Of a stretch of 46,001 nucleotides of DNA, positions 1 through 8,600 are shown in pieces; position 1 is the stretch's first letter, and each line of letters starts with the position of its first letter. This stretch comes from Actinomycetes bacterium (GTDB lineage: Bacteria > Actinomycetota > Acidimicrobiia > Acidimicrobiales > RAAP-2). The notes beneath the pieces are model-generated. The model was not told where the DNA came from and searched no databases. It saw only the letters and a program-made list of their open reading frames with translations. The position numbers and the translations under genes are program-made. Where the stretch lies: positions 1 through 46,001 of the forward strand of contig JAJYWG010000481.1 of NCBI GenBank assembly GCA_021791615.1, in the 5' to 3' direction.

Positions 1-1145
1 GACTTAGCCTTCCCTTGGAGGTGGGAAAGGTCTTCTACGATGATTGAGCGTGGTCGCTGTGTAGAGGACCGGTGGGCTTTGCCGCTCTTCCTCGTACGGT
101 TGCCTGTCCCGTAGACGACCTCTTTGATCGCTGCACCTGCGATGGTCATGAGTTGTGCCTGAGAGCGCCTGAGCCTGGCCCGCTGCTTCTTCGTCCCGAG
201 GTTGTGCCGGGCCACATGTCTGGCTCGCTTGGACCCGGCGTCCTTCTTCGAGATCGCCCGGAGCTTGCCGCGTGCTTTGCCGGTGATGTTCCGGCGTTCG
301 GTCATGGAGACGAGCGCCGGGCCATACCCAGTGCCGTGACGGGCACCCCTATCGTCGGTGCATACCTCAGTGATCCCCCAATCCGATGCCACTGGAGGGC
401 CGGTTGCCGACCCAAGGGGGGCAATGTCGTAGGCGACGTGGATGAAGGCCCGTTTGCTGTCGTCGTCGAGCACCACTCGGATGTTTCCCGACACTCGAGA
501 GACACCGGCCAACGGGAGCATGATGCGGCTCCTGGGGGTGGCCCCGACCACACGCACATACTGGCGGCGAGCTGGGGTGCTGCCTGGTCGTTCCACCATC
601 GGCACCGAGTACAACGTCGAATCGAGCGTCATCGAGCGGGCCTGGGTCACGCTCGGCCAAGTGCCGTTGATGGCTGATCGGATGATCCGGTGCAAGTAGG
701 AGGCGATGTCAGCTCTTGTCTTCGGTGTGAGGGTGACGGTCGGTACCTCTGGCACGCCCCCGCTCATGATCTCTCCCAAGGCCGAGTACCTGGACAGGCA
801 CGCATAGGCATAGTGGCGGGCGTCCTCGTCGGTGAACTTTCTCCAGACCTTGGCCTTGATGGAAGCCCGTGCGAGACACGACTCGATATGGCGGACACAG
901 GTGTCCACGGCGTCGAAAGCCGCTTGGTCGACCAGGTGGACGTTCAACCCGGCCGGATACCAGCCCTGTTCCTTCGCGTGGTCGCGGAAGCTCCGGCCCC
1001 GGTCCAAGAGCGCCCATAAAGATGGTGAGCGGAGGTGGCCGACGAAGCGTCGCTTGGCCCCGGTGTAGGACAAGATCACCGAGGCCAGAGCGGCCTCCTT
1101 GGCGTTATTCAGAGGGAGCGTCGCTAGACGGACCGTGCGCTTCAT
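1..1145 (-). CDS. tnpB: TnpB RNA-guided endonuclease of an IS607 element (3' end beyond window)
   Basis: The reverse strand is open from the ATG at 1145 to the window edge (about 381 codons without a stop), so the gene looks intact as far as it can be seen. An alternative ATG lies at 1157. A RuvC-I motif SDWGITEV places the first catalytic Asp near residue 255. A basic helical stretch follows, with KARGKLRAI and then RHNLGTKKQRARLRRSQ. A RuvC-II motif IIVEDLSHL has the Glu near residue 371. The zinc finger and third RuvC Asp would lie past position 1. Members of this family are small RNA-guided DNA nucleases that help the element persist; the guide RNA is normally encoded at the 3' end, outside this window. 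The start is 35 bp after the tnpA stop, so the two are probably cotranscribed. Confidence 0.85.
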   Translation of the reverse strand, partial: MKRTVRLATLPLNNAKEAALASVILSYTGAKRRFVGHLRSPSLWALLDRGRSFRDHAKEQGWYPAGLNVHLVDQAAFDAVDTCVRHIESCLARASIKAKVWRKFTDEDARHYAYACLSRYSALGEIMSGGVPEVPTVTLTPKTRADIASYLHRIIRSAINGTWPSVTQARSMTLDSTLYSVPMVERPGSTPARRQYVRVVGATPRSRIMLPLAGVSRVSGNIRVVLDDDSKRAFIHVAYDIAPLGSATGPPVASDWGITEVCTDDRGARHGTGYGPALVSMTERRNITGKARGKLRAISKKDAGSKRARHVARHNLGTKKQRARLRRSQAQLMTIAGAAIKEVVYGTGNRTRKSGKAHRSSTQRPRSIIVEDLSHLQGKAK

Positions 1146-1179
1146 CGTCACCACCATCCCACGATGGTGTGACACAAGG

Positions 1180-1806
1180 TCATGGGGACACTTCCTGGGC
1201 GATGCCTCGGAGTTGGTCCATGACCTTGCGGTTCTTGTGGCTCCTGGAACCGTAGAGCCGGGCCGAGAAGACGGTCACGATCTCTATGACGTCGCTCGCT
1301 AGGTCCTCCTCGAAAGTGGAGTCCTCGCTGGCGTTGATGATCACCACTTCACACGAGAAGTGCTCGCAGAGGCTGAAGACCACCTCTGAGCCGAAGCGCA
1401 AGAGGCGGTCCTTGTGGCTGAGCACGAGACGGCCGACGTTCCCCGAGCAGATCAGTGAGATGAGCTGGCGCAGGCCACGTTTGTTGTAGTTGAGCCCCGA
1501 CCCAACGTCGGTGATGACCTCGTACGCCCACCCCTGGGCGGCACAGAAGCTCTCCAGCAGAGCGACTTGACGGATGAGATCGTCCTTCTGGTCGTTGGTC
1601 GACACTCGTGCATAGGCGACGGTCGTCCTCGATGAAGGGGTCTTGTGTGGCGCAAGGTGTCGGAGCTTGGAAAGATCGTAACGACGCCTTCCTCCCGGCG
1701 TCCGCTCGGCAGGGTCGATCCTGCCCTCAGCCTCCCACCGGCGCAGGGTATCGGGATGTACGCCCATCTCGCGGGCAGCAACACCAATCGGTACGAGCGT
1801 TGGCAC
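1180..1806 (-). CDS. tnpA: IS607 family serine recombinase (transposase TnpA)
   Basis: The 208-residue protein has a MerR-like N-terminal helix-turn-helix (residues 6-50, with HPDTLRRWEAEGRI and a TPGGRRRYD wing). A small serine resolvase domain follows: AYARVSTNDQ has the nucleophile at about Ser69, and LVLSHKDRLLRFG carries the conserved Arg residues. This domain order, DNA-binding first and catalytic second, is typical of IS607 TnpA and opposite to Tn3 resolvases. The start is a GTG. Length and motifs look complete, so the enzyme may be active. It catalyses excision and insertion through a covalent serine-DNA intermediate. Confidence 0.92.
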   Translation of the reverse strand: MPTLVPIGVAAREMGVHPDTLRRWEAEGRIDPAERTPGGRRRYDLSKLRHLAPHKTPSSRTTVAYARVSTNDQKDDLIRQVALLESFCAAQGWAYEVITDVGSGLNYNKRGLRQLISLICSGNVGRLVLSHKDRLLRFGSEVVFSLCEHFSCEVVIINASEDSTFEEDLASDVIEIVTVFSARLYGSRSHKNRKVMDQLRGIAQEVSP

Positions 1807-1866
1807 ATCAGCATCGTTACTACGAACTACACGGTTTTACACATATACAATCACACTGTTCCATCC

Positions 1867-2691
1867 CCCAACGGCGCGGGCAAGACCACCATGGTCCGCA
1901 CCCTCGGCTCGCTCATCTCGCCCACCAGCGGCACCGCCACCGTCGCCGGCATCCCCCTGACCGCGGAGAACGGCGCGGCCATCCGCCGGCGCATCGCCAT
2001 CATGCCCGAGGCCCCCGGTCTCTACCTGCGGCTCAGCGTGCGGGACAATCTGACCTGCTTCGCCGATCTCTACGAGGTTCCCGACCCCGGCCAGCGGATC
2101 GCCCACGTCCTCGAAAGCGTCGGGCTGACCGAGCGGATCGACGATCCCTGCGGTGCGCTCTCCAAGGGGCTGCGCCAGCGGGTGGCGCTGGCCCGGGCCT
2201 TGCTCAGCGACCCCGAGATCCTGTTCCTCGACGAGCCCACGTCCGGCCTCGACCCGGCGGCGTCCAAGGACGTGCACGATCTCATCGACGGCCTCCGACG
2301 CCGTGGCGTCACCGTGTTCCTCACCACCCACCGCCTGGAAGAGGCCGAGCGCTTGTGCGACCGCGTGGCCATCCTGAACACCTCGCTGCGCACCGTCGGG
2401 AGCCCCGACGAGCTGCGCAACCGCCTGTTCGCCCAGGCCCTGACCGTGAGGACCCAAGGCCCGCTCGCCGACCCGGCTGCGGTATTCGAGCCGTTGGCCG
2501 GGGTGCGCGGGTGGCGGTCGGACAGCCCGGGCACCTACACCCTGGACGTGGCCGACGCCGATGCCGTCGCACCCGACGCCGTCCGGTCGCTGGTCGCCGC
2601 CGGTGCCGACGTGCTCTCGGTCGGTGAGGTACACCACACCCTCGAAGACGTGTACCTCGAGCTGGTTGAGCGACCTGGGAGCGCCGGATGA
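1867..2691 (+). pseudogene. ABC exporter ATPase truncated at its 5' end by IS607
   Basis: Homology to DrrA/NatA-like ABC ATPases begins in the middle of Walker A: the frame reads PSPNGAGKTT where the family has a GPNGAGKTT loop. The preceding 35-40 residues (A-loop and first beta strands) are missing. Everything downstream is normal: MPEAPGLY in the Q-loop position, signature ALSKGLRQRVALARAL, Walker B ILFLDEPTSGLDP, and an H-loop in TTHRLEEAE, then a C-terminal extension. The reading frame stays open into the IS element upstream, but those codons are opposite tnpA and look unrelated. A product started inside the element would lack part of the nucleotide site and probably be inactive. The stop overlaps the permease start. 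Confidence 0.82.
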
Positions 2692-3410
2692 AGCTCAGCC
2701 GGCGGCGAGTGTGGGCGATGTTGCGCAAGGAGCTGCGCGACATGCGCCGCAACGGCAACGTGGTCTACGCCATGGTGATCCTGCCGGTGGTGTTCCTCAT
2801 CCAGCCGGTGATCCAGATCTTCACCCTCCGTGTGGGAGCGACGCCGACGCTCCACCGGGAGCAGTCGCTCGTGTACCTCCTGGCAGTCCCGGCCCTCACC
2901 CCGGCGGCGATGGCCGCGTACTCGATCGTGGGAAAGCGGGTCCAGGGGACGTTGGAGCCCCTGCTCTCGACCCCCATCCAGAAGGGCGAGCTCATCTTGG
3001 GCAAGGCGCTGGCTGTGTTCCTGCCGTCGGTCGGCGTCTCCTACGTGGTCTTCGCCCTGTTCATCGCCGTGGTCGAGCTGTTCGCCGCCCCGGGCGTCGC
3101 CGGCGCCCTCGTGCGGGCCCCCTACGTCGTGGCCCAGCTCGTGTTCACCCCCTTGCTCTGCGGCTGGTCCATCTGGCTCGGCATGGCCGTCTCGGCCCGG
3201 TCGAAGGACCTGCGGGCCGCCGGCCAGGTGTCGCTGCTGGTGAGCCTACCGTCGGTGGCGATCACGTCGCTGGTGGCCTTCGACGTCATCCCCGCCAGCC
3301 TGCGGCTCGCTCTGGGCTTCGGCATCGGCCTGCTCGTACTGAACCGCATCGGCTGGTACGCGGCTTCGGCGGCCCTCGATCGGGAACGGCTCATCACCAA
3401 TACCCGTTGA
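2688..3410 (+). CDS. ABC-2 type transporter permease
   Basis: The 240-residue protein has a basic N-terminus (RKELRDMRRNGN) followed by about six hydrophobic segments, starting with VVYAMVILPVVFLIQPVIQI. The extended periplasmic loop carries PALTPAAMAAYSIVGKRVQGTLEPLL, the usual ABC-2 arrangement of a membrane subunit for drug or polysaccharide export. ATGA overlap with the ATPase gene implies translational coupling. Because the ATPase has lost its 5' end to IS607, this permease is probably orphaned unless another ATPase serves it. The substrate is not predictable. Confidence 0.82.
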   Translation: MKLSRRRVWAMLRKELRDMRRNGNVVYAMVILPVVFLIQPVIQIFTLRVGATPTLHREQSLVYLLAVPALTPAAMAAYSIVGKRVQGTLEPLLSTPIQKGELILGKALAVFLPSVGVSYVVFALFIAVVELFAAPGVAGALVRAPYVVAQLVFTPLLCGWSIWLGMAVSARSKDLRAAGQVSLLVSLPSVAITSLVAFDVIPASLRLALGFGIGLLVLNRIGWYAASAALDRERLITNTR

Positions 3411-3449
3411 CCCGGCCTGCACCGCCGTTGTCACCGTAGTATCGGAGCC

Positions 3450-3605
3450 ATGCCCAGAGCCGAGCTCACCCTCTCCTACGACATCACCGGTGAGGGGGAC
3501 CCGGGGTGCCGGTACGAGGAAGTCCCCGGGTGCGGCCACCTCGGACCGCTCGAGGACCCCGGCAGCGTCGTGAGCCTGCTGGTCGACTTCTTCGCCGGGA
3601 GCTGA
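3450..3605 (+). pseudogene. alpha/beta hydrolase remnant with large in-frame internal deletion
   Basis: This 51-codon open frame looks like both ends of one alpha/beta hydrolase joined together. The start ELTLSYDITGEGDP resembles the family N-terminus just before the first beta strand. The end EVPGCGHLGPLEDPGSV resembles the C-terminal segment carrying the catalytic His (in GCGHLGPLEDP) and the last helix. The roughly 200 residues between, including the nucleophile elbow, are absent. The frame is kept, so a short peptide could still be made, but it cannot be an enzyme. It ends 2 bp before the quinone oxidoreductase start. Confidence 0.6.
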
Positions 3606-3607
3606 AC

Positions 3608-4567
3608 GTGCGGGCGGTGGTGATCGAACCGGACGGGGACCTCGGCTGGGAGGAGCGCCCCGACCCCGAGCCCGGCGACACCGAGCTGCTGGTCGCCGTG
3701 GAGGCGGCCGGGCTCAACGCCGCCGACCTCCTCCAGCGCCGCGGGATGTACCCGGCGCCTGCTGGCCTGCCCGCGGACATCCCGGGTCTGGAGCTCGCCG
3801 GGACGGTGGTGGGGGTGGGGCGCCAGGTCACCCGGTTCGCCGCCGGTGACCGTGTGATGGCCGTGGTCGGCGGAGGGGCCCAGGCCACGCGGGCGGTGGT
3901 GGACGAGTCCCACGCCCTCCCGGTCCCAGCGTCGGTGCCCTGGCCCGAAGCCGGCGGGTTCCCCGAAGCGTTCTCGACTGCGTTCGACGCCTTGTTCACC
4001 CAGTGCCGGCTCACCGTCGGCGAGCGGGTCCTCGTCACCGGGGCCGCAGGCGGAGTGGGGACGGCCGGGGTCCAGCTGGCGGCGGCGGCAGGCGCCCGGG
4101 TGACGGCGTCGGTGCGCGACCCTGGGCGCCATGCCGACCTGGCCGATCTTGGCGCCGAGGAGGTCGTGCTCCCCGACGACGTCGCTGCACGCGGTCCCTA
4201 CGACGTGGTCCTCGAGCTCGTCGGTGCCGCCAGCCTGCCCGGGGTGCTGGCCGCCCTGGCTCCGGGCGGCCGGGTGTCGGTCATCGGCGTCGGGGGCGGC
4301 GCACGCGTCGAGCTCGACCTTCTCCTCTTGATGCGAGCGCGCGGAGCGATCAGCGGCTCGACCCTGCGGGCCCGTGACCGCCTGGGCAAGGCGGCGGTGG
4401 CGTCGGCGGTGGCCGCCGGCGCAGTGCCACTCCTGGCTGCGGGGAAGGTCCGGGTGCCGGTCTGGGACACCTTCGCCATGTCCGAGGCCCGCGCCGCCTA
4501 CGAGCGGTTCGAACGTGGCGGCAAGCTGGGCAAGATCGTACTGGTGCCATCGGACCCTCCCGCATAG
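3608..4567 (+). CDS. NAD(P)H:quinone oxidoreductase, zinc-free MDR family
   Basis: The GTG start at 3608 gives 319 residues; the open frame upstream is opposite or inside other sequence and lacks MDR homology. The N-terminal GroES-like domain has GLNAADLLQRRGMY and PGLELAGTVVGVG, where zinc alcohol dehydrogenases would have Cys and His ligands. The Rossmann domain has the nucleotide loop VTGAAGGVGTAGVQLA, and the C-terminus has FERGGKLGKIVL. It most resembles PIG3/QOR-type quinone reductases that use NADPH in the cytoplasm. The physiological quinone or enone is unknown. It is the last of four closely spaced forward frames. Confidence 0.88.
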   Translation: MRAVVIEPDGDLGWEERPDPEPGDTELLVAVEAAGLNAADLLQRRGMYPAPAGLPADIPGLELAGTVVGVGRQVTRFAAGDRVMAVVGGGAQATRAVVDESHALPVPASVPWPEAGGFPEAFSTAFDALFTQCRLTVGERVLVTGAAGGVGTAGVQLAAAAGARVTASVRDPGRHADLADLGAEEVVLPDDVAARGPYDVVLELVGAASLPGVLAALAPGGRVSVIGVGGGARVELDLLLLMRARGAISGSTLRARDRLGKAAVASAVAAGAVPLLAAGKVRVPVWDTFAMSEARAAYERFERGGKLGKIVLVPSDPPA

Positions 4568-4599
4568 GTGCCGTCACCCCGGAGGGACCAGCGCATCGT

Positions 4600-4866
4600 C
4601 GGCCCAGGTCCACCCCGTGGGGATTGAGCGATGCCGCCTCCTGGCGCTGACGGGCGGGAGCCGTTGGCAGCCCCCCACCGCCGCCACGTGACGAACTCCT
4701 CCAGCCGCGCCCGTCTCGCGTCAGCTCGTGCGCCGGTGCTGGTCGATGCGGCGCCGCTGCCCGCCGGCCATTCACCGCCGTCGAAGCGGACCTGCAGGCC
4801 CGGCACCCGGTAGAAGGCCACAGCTGCGTCCATATCCTCGACGACGAGGTTCAACTGCCTGAAAGT
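4600..4866 (-). pseudogene. Decayed glyoxalase/VOC-fold gene
   Basis: Reading down from about 4866, the reverse strand encodes RQLNLVVEDMDAAVAFYR followed by PGLQVRFDGGEWPAGSGA. This is the typical first beta-alpha unit of a glyoxalase/bleomycin-resistance (VOC) protein. After about 35 residues the similarity stops in every frame, and the expected second beta-alpha unit with its metal ligand is not found. This looks like a gene broken by frameshift or deletion. Boundaries at the far end are approximate. Confidence 0.45.
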
Positions 4867-4869
4867 CGG

Positions 4870-5289
4870 GTCTGGCTGTACACGGCTCCCCCGGGATCGA
4901 TCTCGGCTTCAGTGGGCGGTGCTCTCCGACATGACCGGGGCGTGGCGAAGGATCCTAATCAGCCGGTCCACCTGGACACGGTCCCGGAAGAGCCCCGGCC
5001 CGATGGCTGCGTAGCTCGGTCCGAGCACGGGGCCAGGACAGCCGGCGCGGTACCGCCCGGGGCCCGGACATCGCGGGTCAGGCGAGCCTGGTCGTAGTGG
5101 CCGGAGTGCACCGCGATCTCGACCTCCCACGACGCACCGGGTACGACGCAGACGCCCAGCGCGCTCTGATGCCCCTTGAACCTTCCTGGTGCCCTGTGCT
5201 CTCGGTGGCCCTCCGCGGCGAACGTCAAGAGCGAGATCCCGCCGGTGCCGGTCTCAGCTCCGCCAGCCCGCTCTGGAATACTGGGTCCA
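4870..5289. other. Gap without a recognisable gene
   Basis: Several frames are open through this stretch, as is usual at high GC, but none shows a family motif. The reverse-strand frames around 4909-5240 have somewhat protein-like composition split over two frames, which would fit a decayed gene. I cannot name it. Confidence 0.3.
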
Positions 5290-5673
5290 GTGAGCGACGG
5301 GAGCAATTCGCAGATCATCGAAGCCGAGCTCGGCGACTGGCGCGGAGCGACGCTCTCGAAGCTGCGCACGCTCATCTTGCAGGCCGACCCCAACGCCGTC
5401 GAGGAGCTCAAGTGGAAGAAGCCCTCGAACCCCCGGGGCGTGCCGGTGTGGTCCGACGGCGGGATGATCTGCACCGGCGAGATCTACCGTGACCACGTGA
5501 AGCTGACGTTCGCCAAGGGCGCCCGGCTCGACGATCCCCACGGTCTGTTCAACGCCAGCCTCGACGGCAATCTGCGCCGGGCCATCGACGTTCACGAAGG
5601 AGAGGAGGTCGACGGGGCGGCGTTGAAGGCCCTCGTCCGCTCGGCGCTATCCCTGAACCGGACCCCCCGGTGA
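5290..5673 (+). CDS. DUF1801 domain protein (YdhG-like)
   Basis: The GTG start at 5290 gives 127 residues. The sequence has the DUF1801 pattern: a helical N-terminus (SKLRTLILQADPNAVEELKW), then KKPSNPRGVPVWSDGGMIC, a strand-rich core with YRDHVKLTFAKGA, and GLFNASLDGNLRRAID near the end. Members are small cytoplasmic proteins with no established activity, often annotated as frataxin- or iron-chaperone-like in Bacillus. Longer starts upstream are in frame but lack homology. The stop overlaps the next gene by 4 bp (GTGA). Confidence 0.75.
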   Translation: MSDGSNSQIIEAELGDWRGATLSKLRTLILQADPNAVEELKWKKPSNPRGVPVWSDGGMICTGEIYRDHVKLTFAKGARLDDPHGLFNASLDGNLRRAIDVHEGEEVDGAALKALVRSALSLNRTPR

Positions 5674-8600
5674 ACCGGGACCCCTGGCTGAACGGCGCCA
5701 GGCTGACGCGCACCGTCGTGGCCGTCGCCCTAGTGCTCGGCGTGCTGGCCGGGGCCTTCGAGACGGTCGCCGCGCTCCCCGCCGGCGCCACGGGAACCGC
5801 TCCGTCGCTGGCCGACGGGTGGGCCACGTACGTCCCGGGAGCGACGACCCCGGTCACCTTCGACGTGCTCTCGCTGGTGGCCGGCGGCCCGTCCGGTGCC
5901 GACCCCACATCGCTCACCGTCGTGGCCGCTCCGCCGTTCGCCGACGCCATGGCCGCCGTCACCTCCCCCGGATCGATCACGCTGACCCCGTCGGCCACGG
6001 CGTCGGGGAGCTTCTCACTCACCTTCGGGCTGTGCGCCCCGGGAGTGGCCACGTGGACCGAGTCGGATCCCACATGCGCCCGGGCCGAGGTGACCTACGC
6101 CGAGCCCGTCGCCCAGACCGTGGGCTACCACTTCACACTGGCGGGCACACGCTCAGGGCGCGAGAAGCTCGACTTCGCCGTCGACGCGCCGCCCTCGGTC
6201 CCGGCCACAGGGGTGATGACCGTGACAGTGGCCCTCGCCCCCATCTCCATCCAGACCACGCAGACAGGGTTCAATCTCACATACGCCGACGAGATCTCGA
6301 CCATGCTCCCCGTCCCCGCCGGGCTCACCTACGTCCCCACATCGCTGGAGGCAGTGGGCGGGACAGCGAACCTCGCCCACTCCTCGACGGTGCGCTACTG
6401 CACCGCTCCAGGGACAGGTTGCACCGGCACAGACTCGGGGAACTTCGCCACGACCGCCCCGTACCTCGAGCTCCGCACCGGCGCCACACCGACAGGCAGG
6501 ATCGAGGGGGGCACCACGGGGACCCTCCCGACCATCCGGGCCGAGTTCAAGGCCACCGGGTCGGTCGCGACGACCGTCTCCTTCGAGACGACCCAGTTCG
6601 AGATGACCGTCGCCACCGTCCTGTCGGTGATGATCAACGCCTTCCCGTCGACCGCCACACGCCAGCTCCCACCTCCCTACGAGCCCCCCGTCGCCCTCTC
6701 CACCACGACCATCGTCACCCCGATCCCCGCCCCCACGCTCACCGGCGTCGTGCCGGTCAGTGGGCCGCCTTCAGGTGGCACCACCGTCACCCTCAGTGGC
6801 ACCAACCTGTCGGGGACCAGCGCCGTGGACTTCGGGACGGCTGCGGCCACCACAGTCACAGTCGCCCCGACAGGGAGCTCCCTCACCGCGAAGGCCCCGC
6901 CCCACCTGTCGGGTCCGGTGCCGGTGTCGGTCACGACCCCGGGAGGGACGGTCACGTCGCCCGGCGCCTTCACCTTCGTCTCGTCCACCCCGGCGTTCAC
7001 GCTGAGCTGCCCGGCGCTCTCCACTGACACAGCGCCCACGTGGCCCCTCGTGGTGACCGGGCGGCTCGCACCCGACCCGGTGGACGCCGGAAGGACGGTG
7101 GCGCCGGTCACACTCGCGGTCGGGACCCGGATCCCCGTCGGGTTGGCCCAGCAGCTCGCCGGCAAGATCGTCGAGGTGACGTTGGACGAGACCGGGGCCG
7201 TCGTTGACGCCGCCCCGACAGCTGCGGGCCTTTCGTTCGCTGGCTCGGTGGCCGTCCCGGTGTCCACACAGATCCCGACGACAGGGGTCCCGGTCACCAT
7301 GGCCGGGACGTCCACACCGCGGTCGGCCATCGCCGCCAGCTCGGGCACGGTGACCTTGAGCCAGGGTTCGACCGCCACCCTCGAGCTCACAGCGGGGGGC
7401 ACGACCGTCGGTCCGGCTTCCTGCACCCAGCCGACCGAGACTTTGGGCACCGCCGCCATCACCCCGGCACCGGCGTCGCTGGCGATCACCACCGCAACCC
7501 TGCCCACAGGGACCGAAGGCACGGCCTACGGATCCACGCTGGTCGCCGGCGGCGGCACGACGCCCTACACATGGACGGCGACCGGCCTCCCCGCCGGGCT
7601 GAGCCTGTCCCGGACAGGCTCGATCACCGGTGTCCCCACCACCCAGGGCCACTTCACGGTCGAGGTCACGGTGACCGGCACGTCGGCGACCCCGTCGGCC
7701 ACGGCGACACTGGCTCTGTTCGTGAACGGACCCCCGCCGGCGATCTCGACGGAGGTGCTTGCCGCCGGAGCCGAGGGTGCGTCGTACGAGACCACGCTGA
7801 CGGCCCACGGCGGCACCACCCCCTACAGATGGACGGCGACCGGCCTCCCCGCCGGGCTGCACCTCTCCTCGACAGGATCGATCACCGGCACCCCCACCAC
7901 GACCGGCGCGTCCACGGTGGTGCTCACGGTGACCAGTCCCACAGGACGGAAGGCGTCGGCCACATTCACACTGTCGGTGACCCCCGCGCTGGCCGTGGCG
8001 ACGACCTCGCTCCCGGCGGGTGCCGTGGGCTACCCGTACTCGTCCACTCTCTCCGCGTCGGGGGGTCTCTACCCATTCTCCTGGACGGCGTCGGGCCTCC
8101 CCCCGGGGCTCTCCATGAGCACAGACGGTTCGATCACCGGGACCCCGACCACGACCGGGACGTCGGAGGTCACGGTGACCGTCACCGGCCACACAGGGGT
8201 GAGCGCGTCCGAGCCACTCACCCTGGACACCACCGTCACCCCAGCCCCGCCTTCCGGTGGGTACCTGATGCCCACAGCGCAGGGCGGGGTCACGCCCTTC
8301 GGACCCGCCGCCCAGCTCTCGGGCTCGATGGGCGACCGGCCGCTCGACGCCCCGGTCGTCGGGATCGCCGCCGCCCCGACAGGACAGGGCTACTGGGAGG
8401 TGGCCGCCGACGGCGGGGTGTTCGCCTTCGGGCCCGGGGCCCCGTTCTACGGTTCGATGGGGGGCCAGCACTTGAACGCCCCGGTCGTCGGGATCGCCGC
8501 CGCCCCGGCAGGGCACGGCTACTGGGAGGTGGCTGCCGACGGCGGGGTGTTCGCCTTCGGGCCCGGGGCCGCCTACGAAGGCTCGATGGGGGGCCAGCAC

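Larger units (their letters stand above)
1..1866 (-). mobile_element. IS607-type insertion element, left part outside the window
   Basis: The element carries a serine recombinase and a TnpB nuclease read in the same direction, the usual IS607 layout. Its right boundary is inferred from the neighbouring ABC ATPase gene, whose homology begins abruptly at about 1867 within a CCCCC run. IS607 transposition generally uses a GG/CC dinucleotide junction without target duplication, which fits. The AT-rich stretch 1820-1866 between the tnpA start and the junction would be the element end. The other end lies left of position 1. Confidence 0.8.

Noticed and set aside
1608..2627. 339-codon forward frame over the ABC ATPase
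   Set aside because: It has no motif and is the out-of-frame shadow of the truncated ATPase, which has Walker and signature motifs in the other frame.
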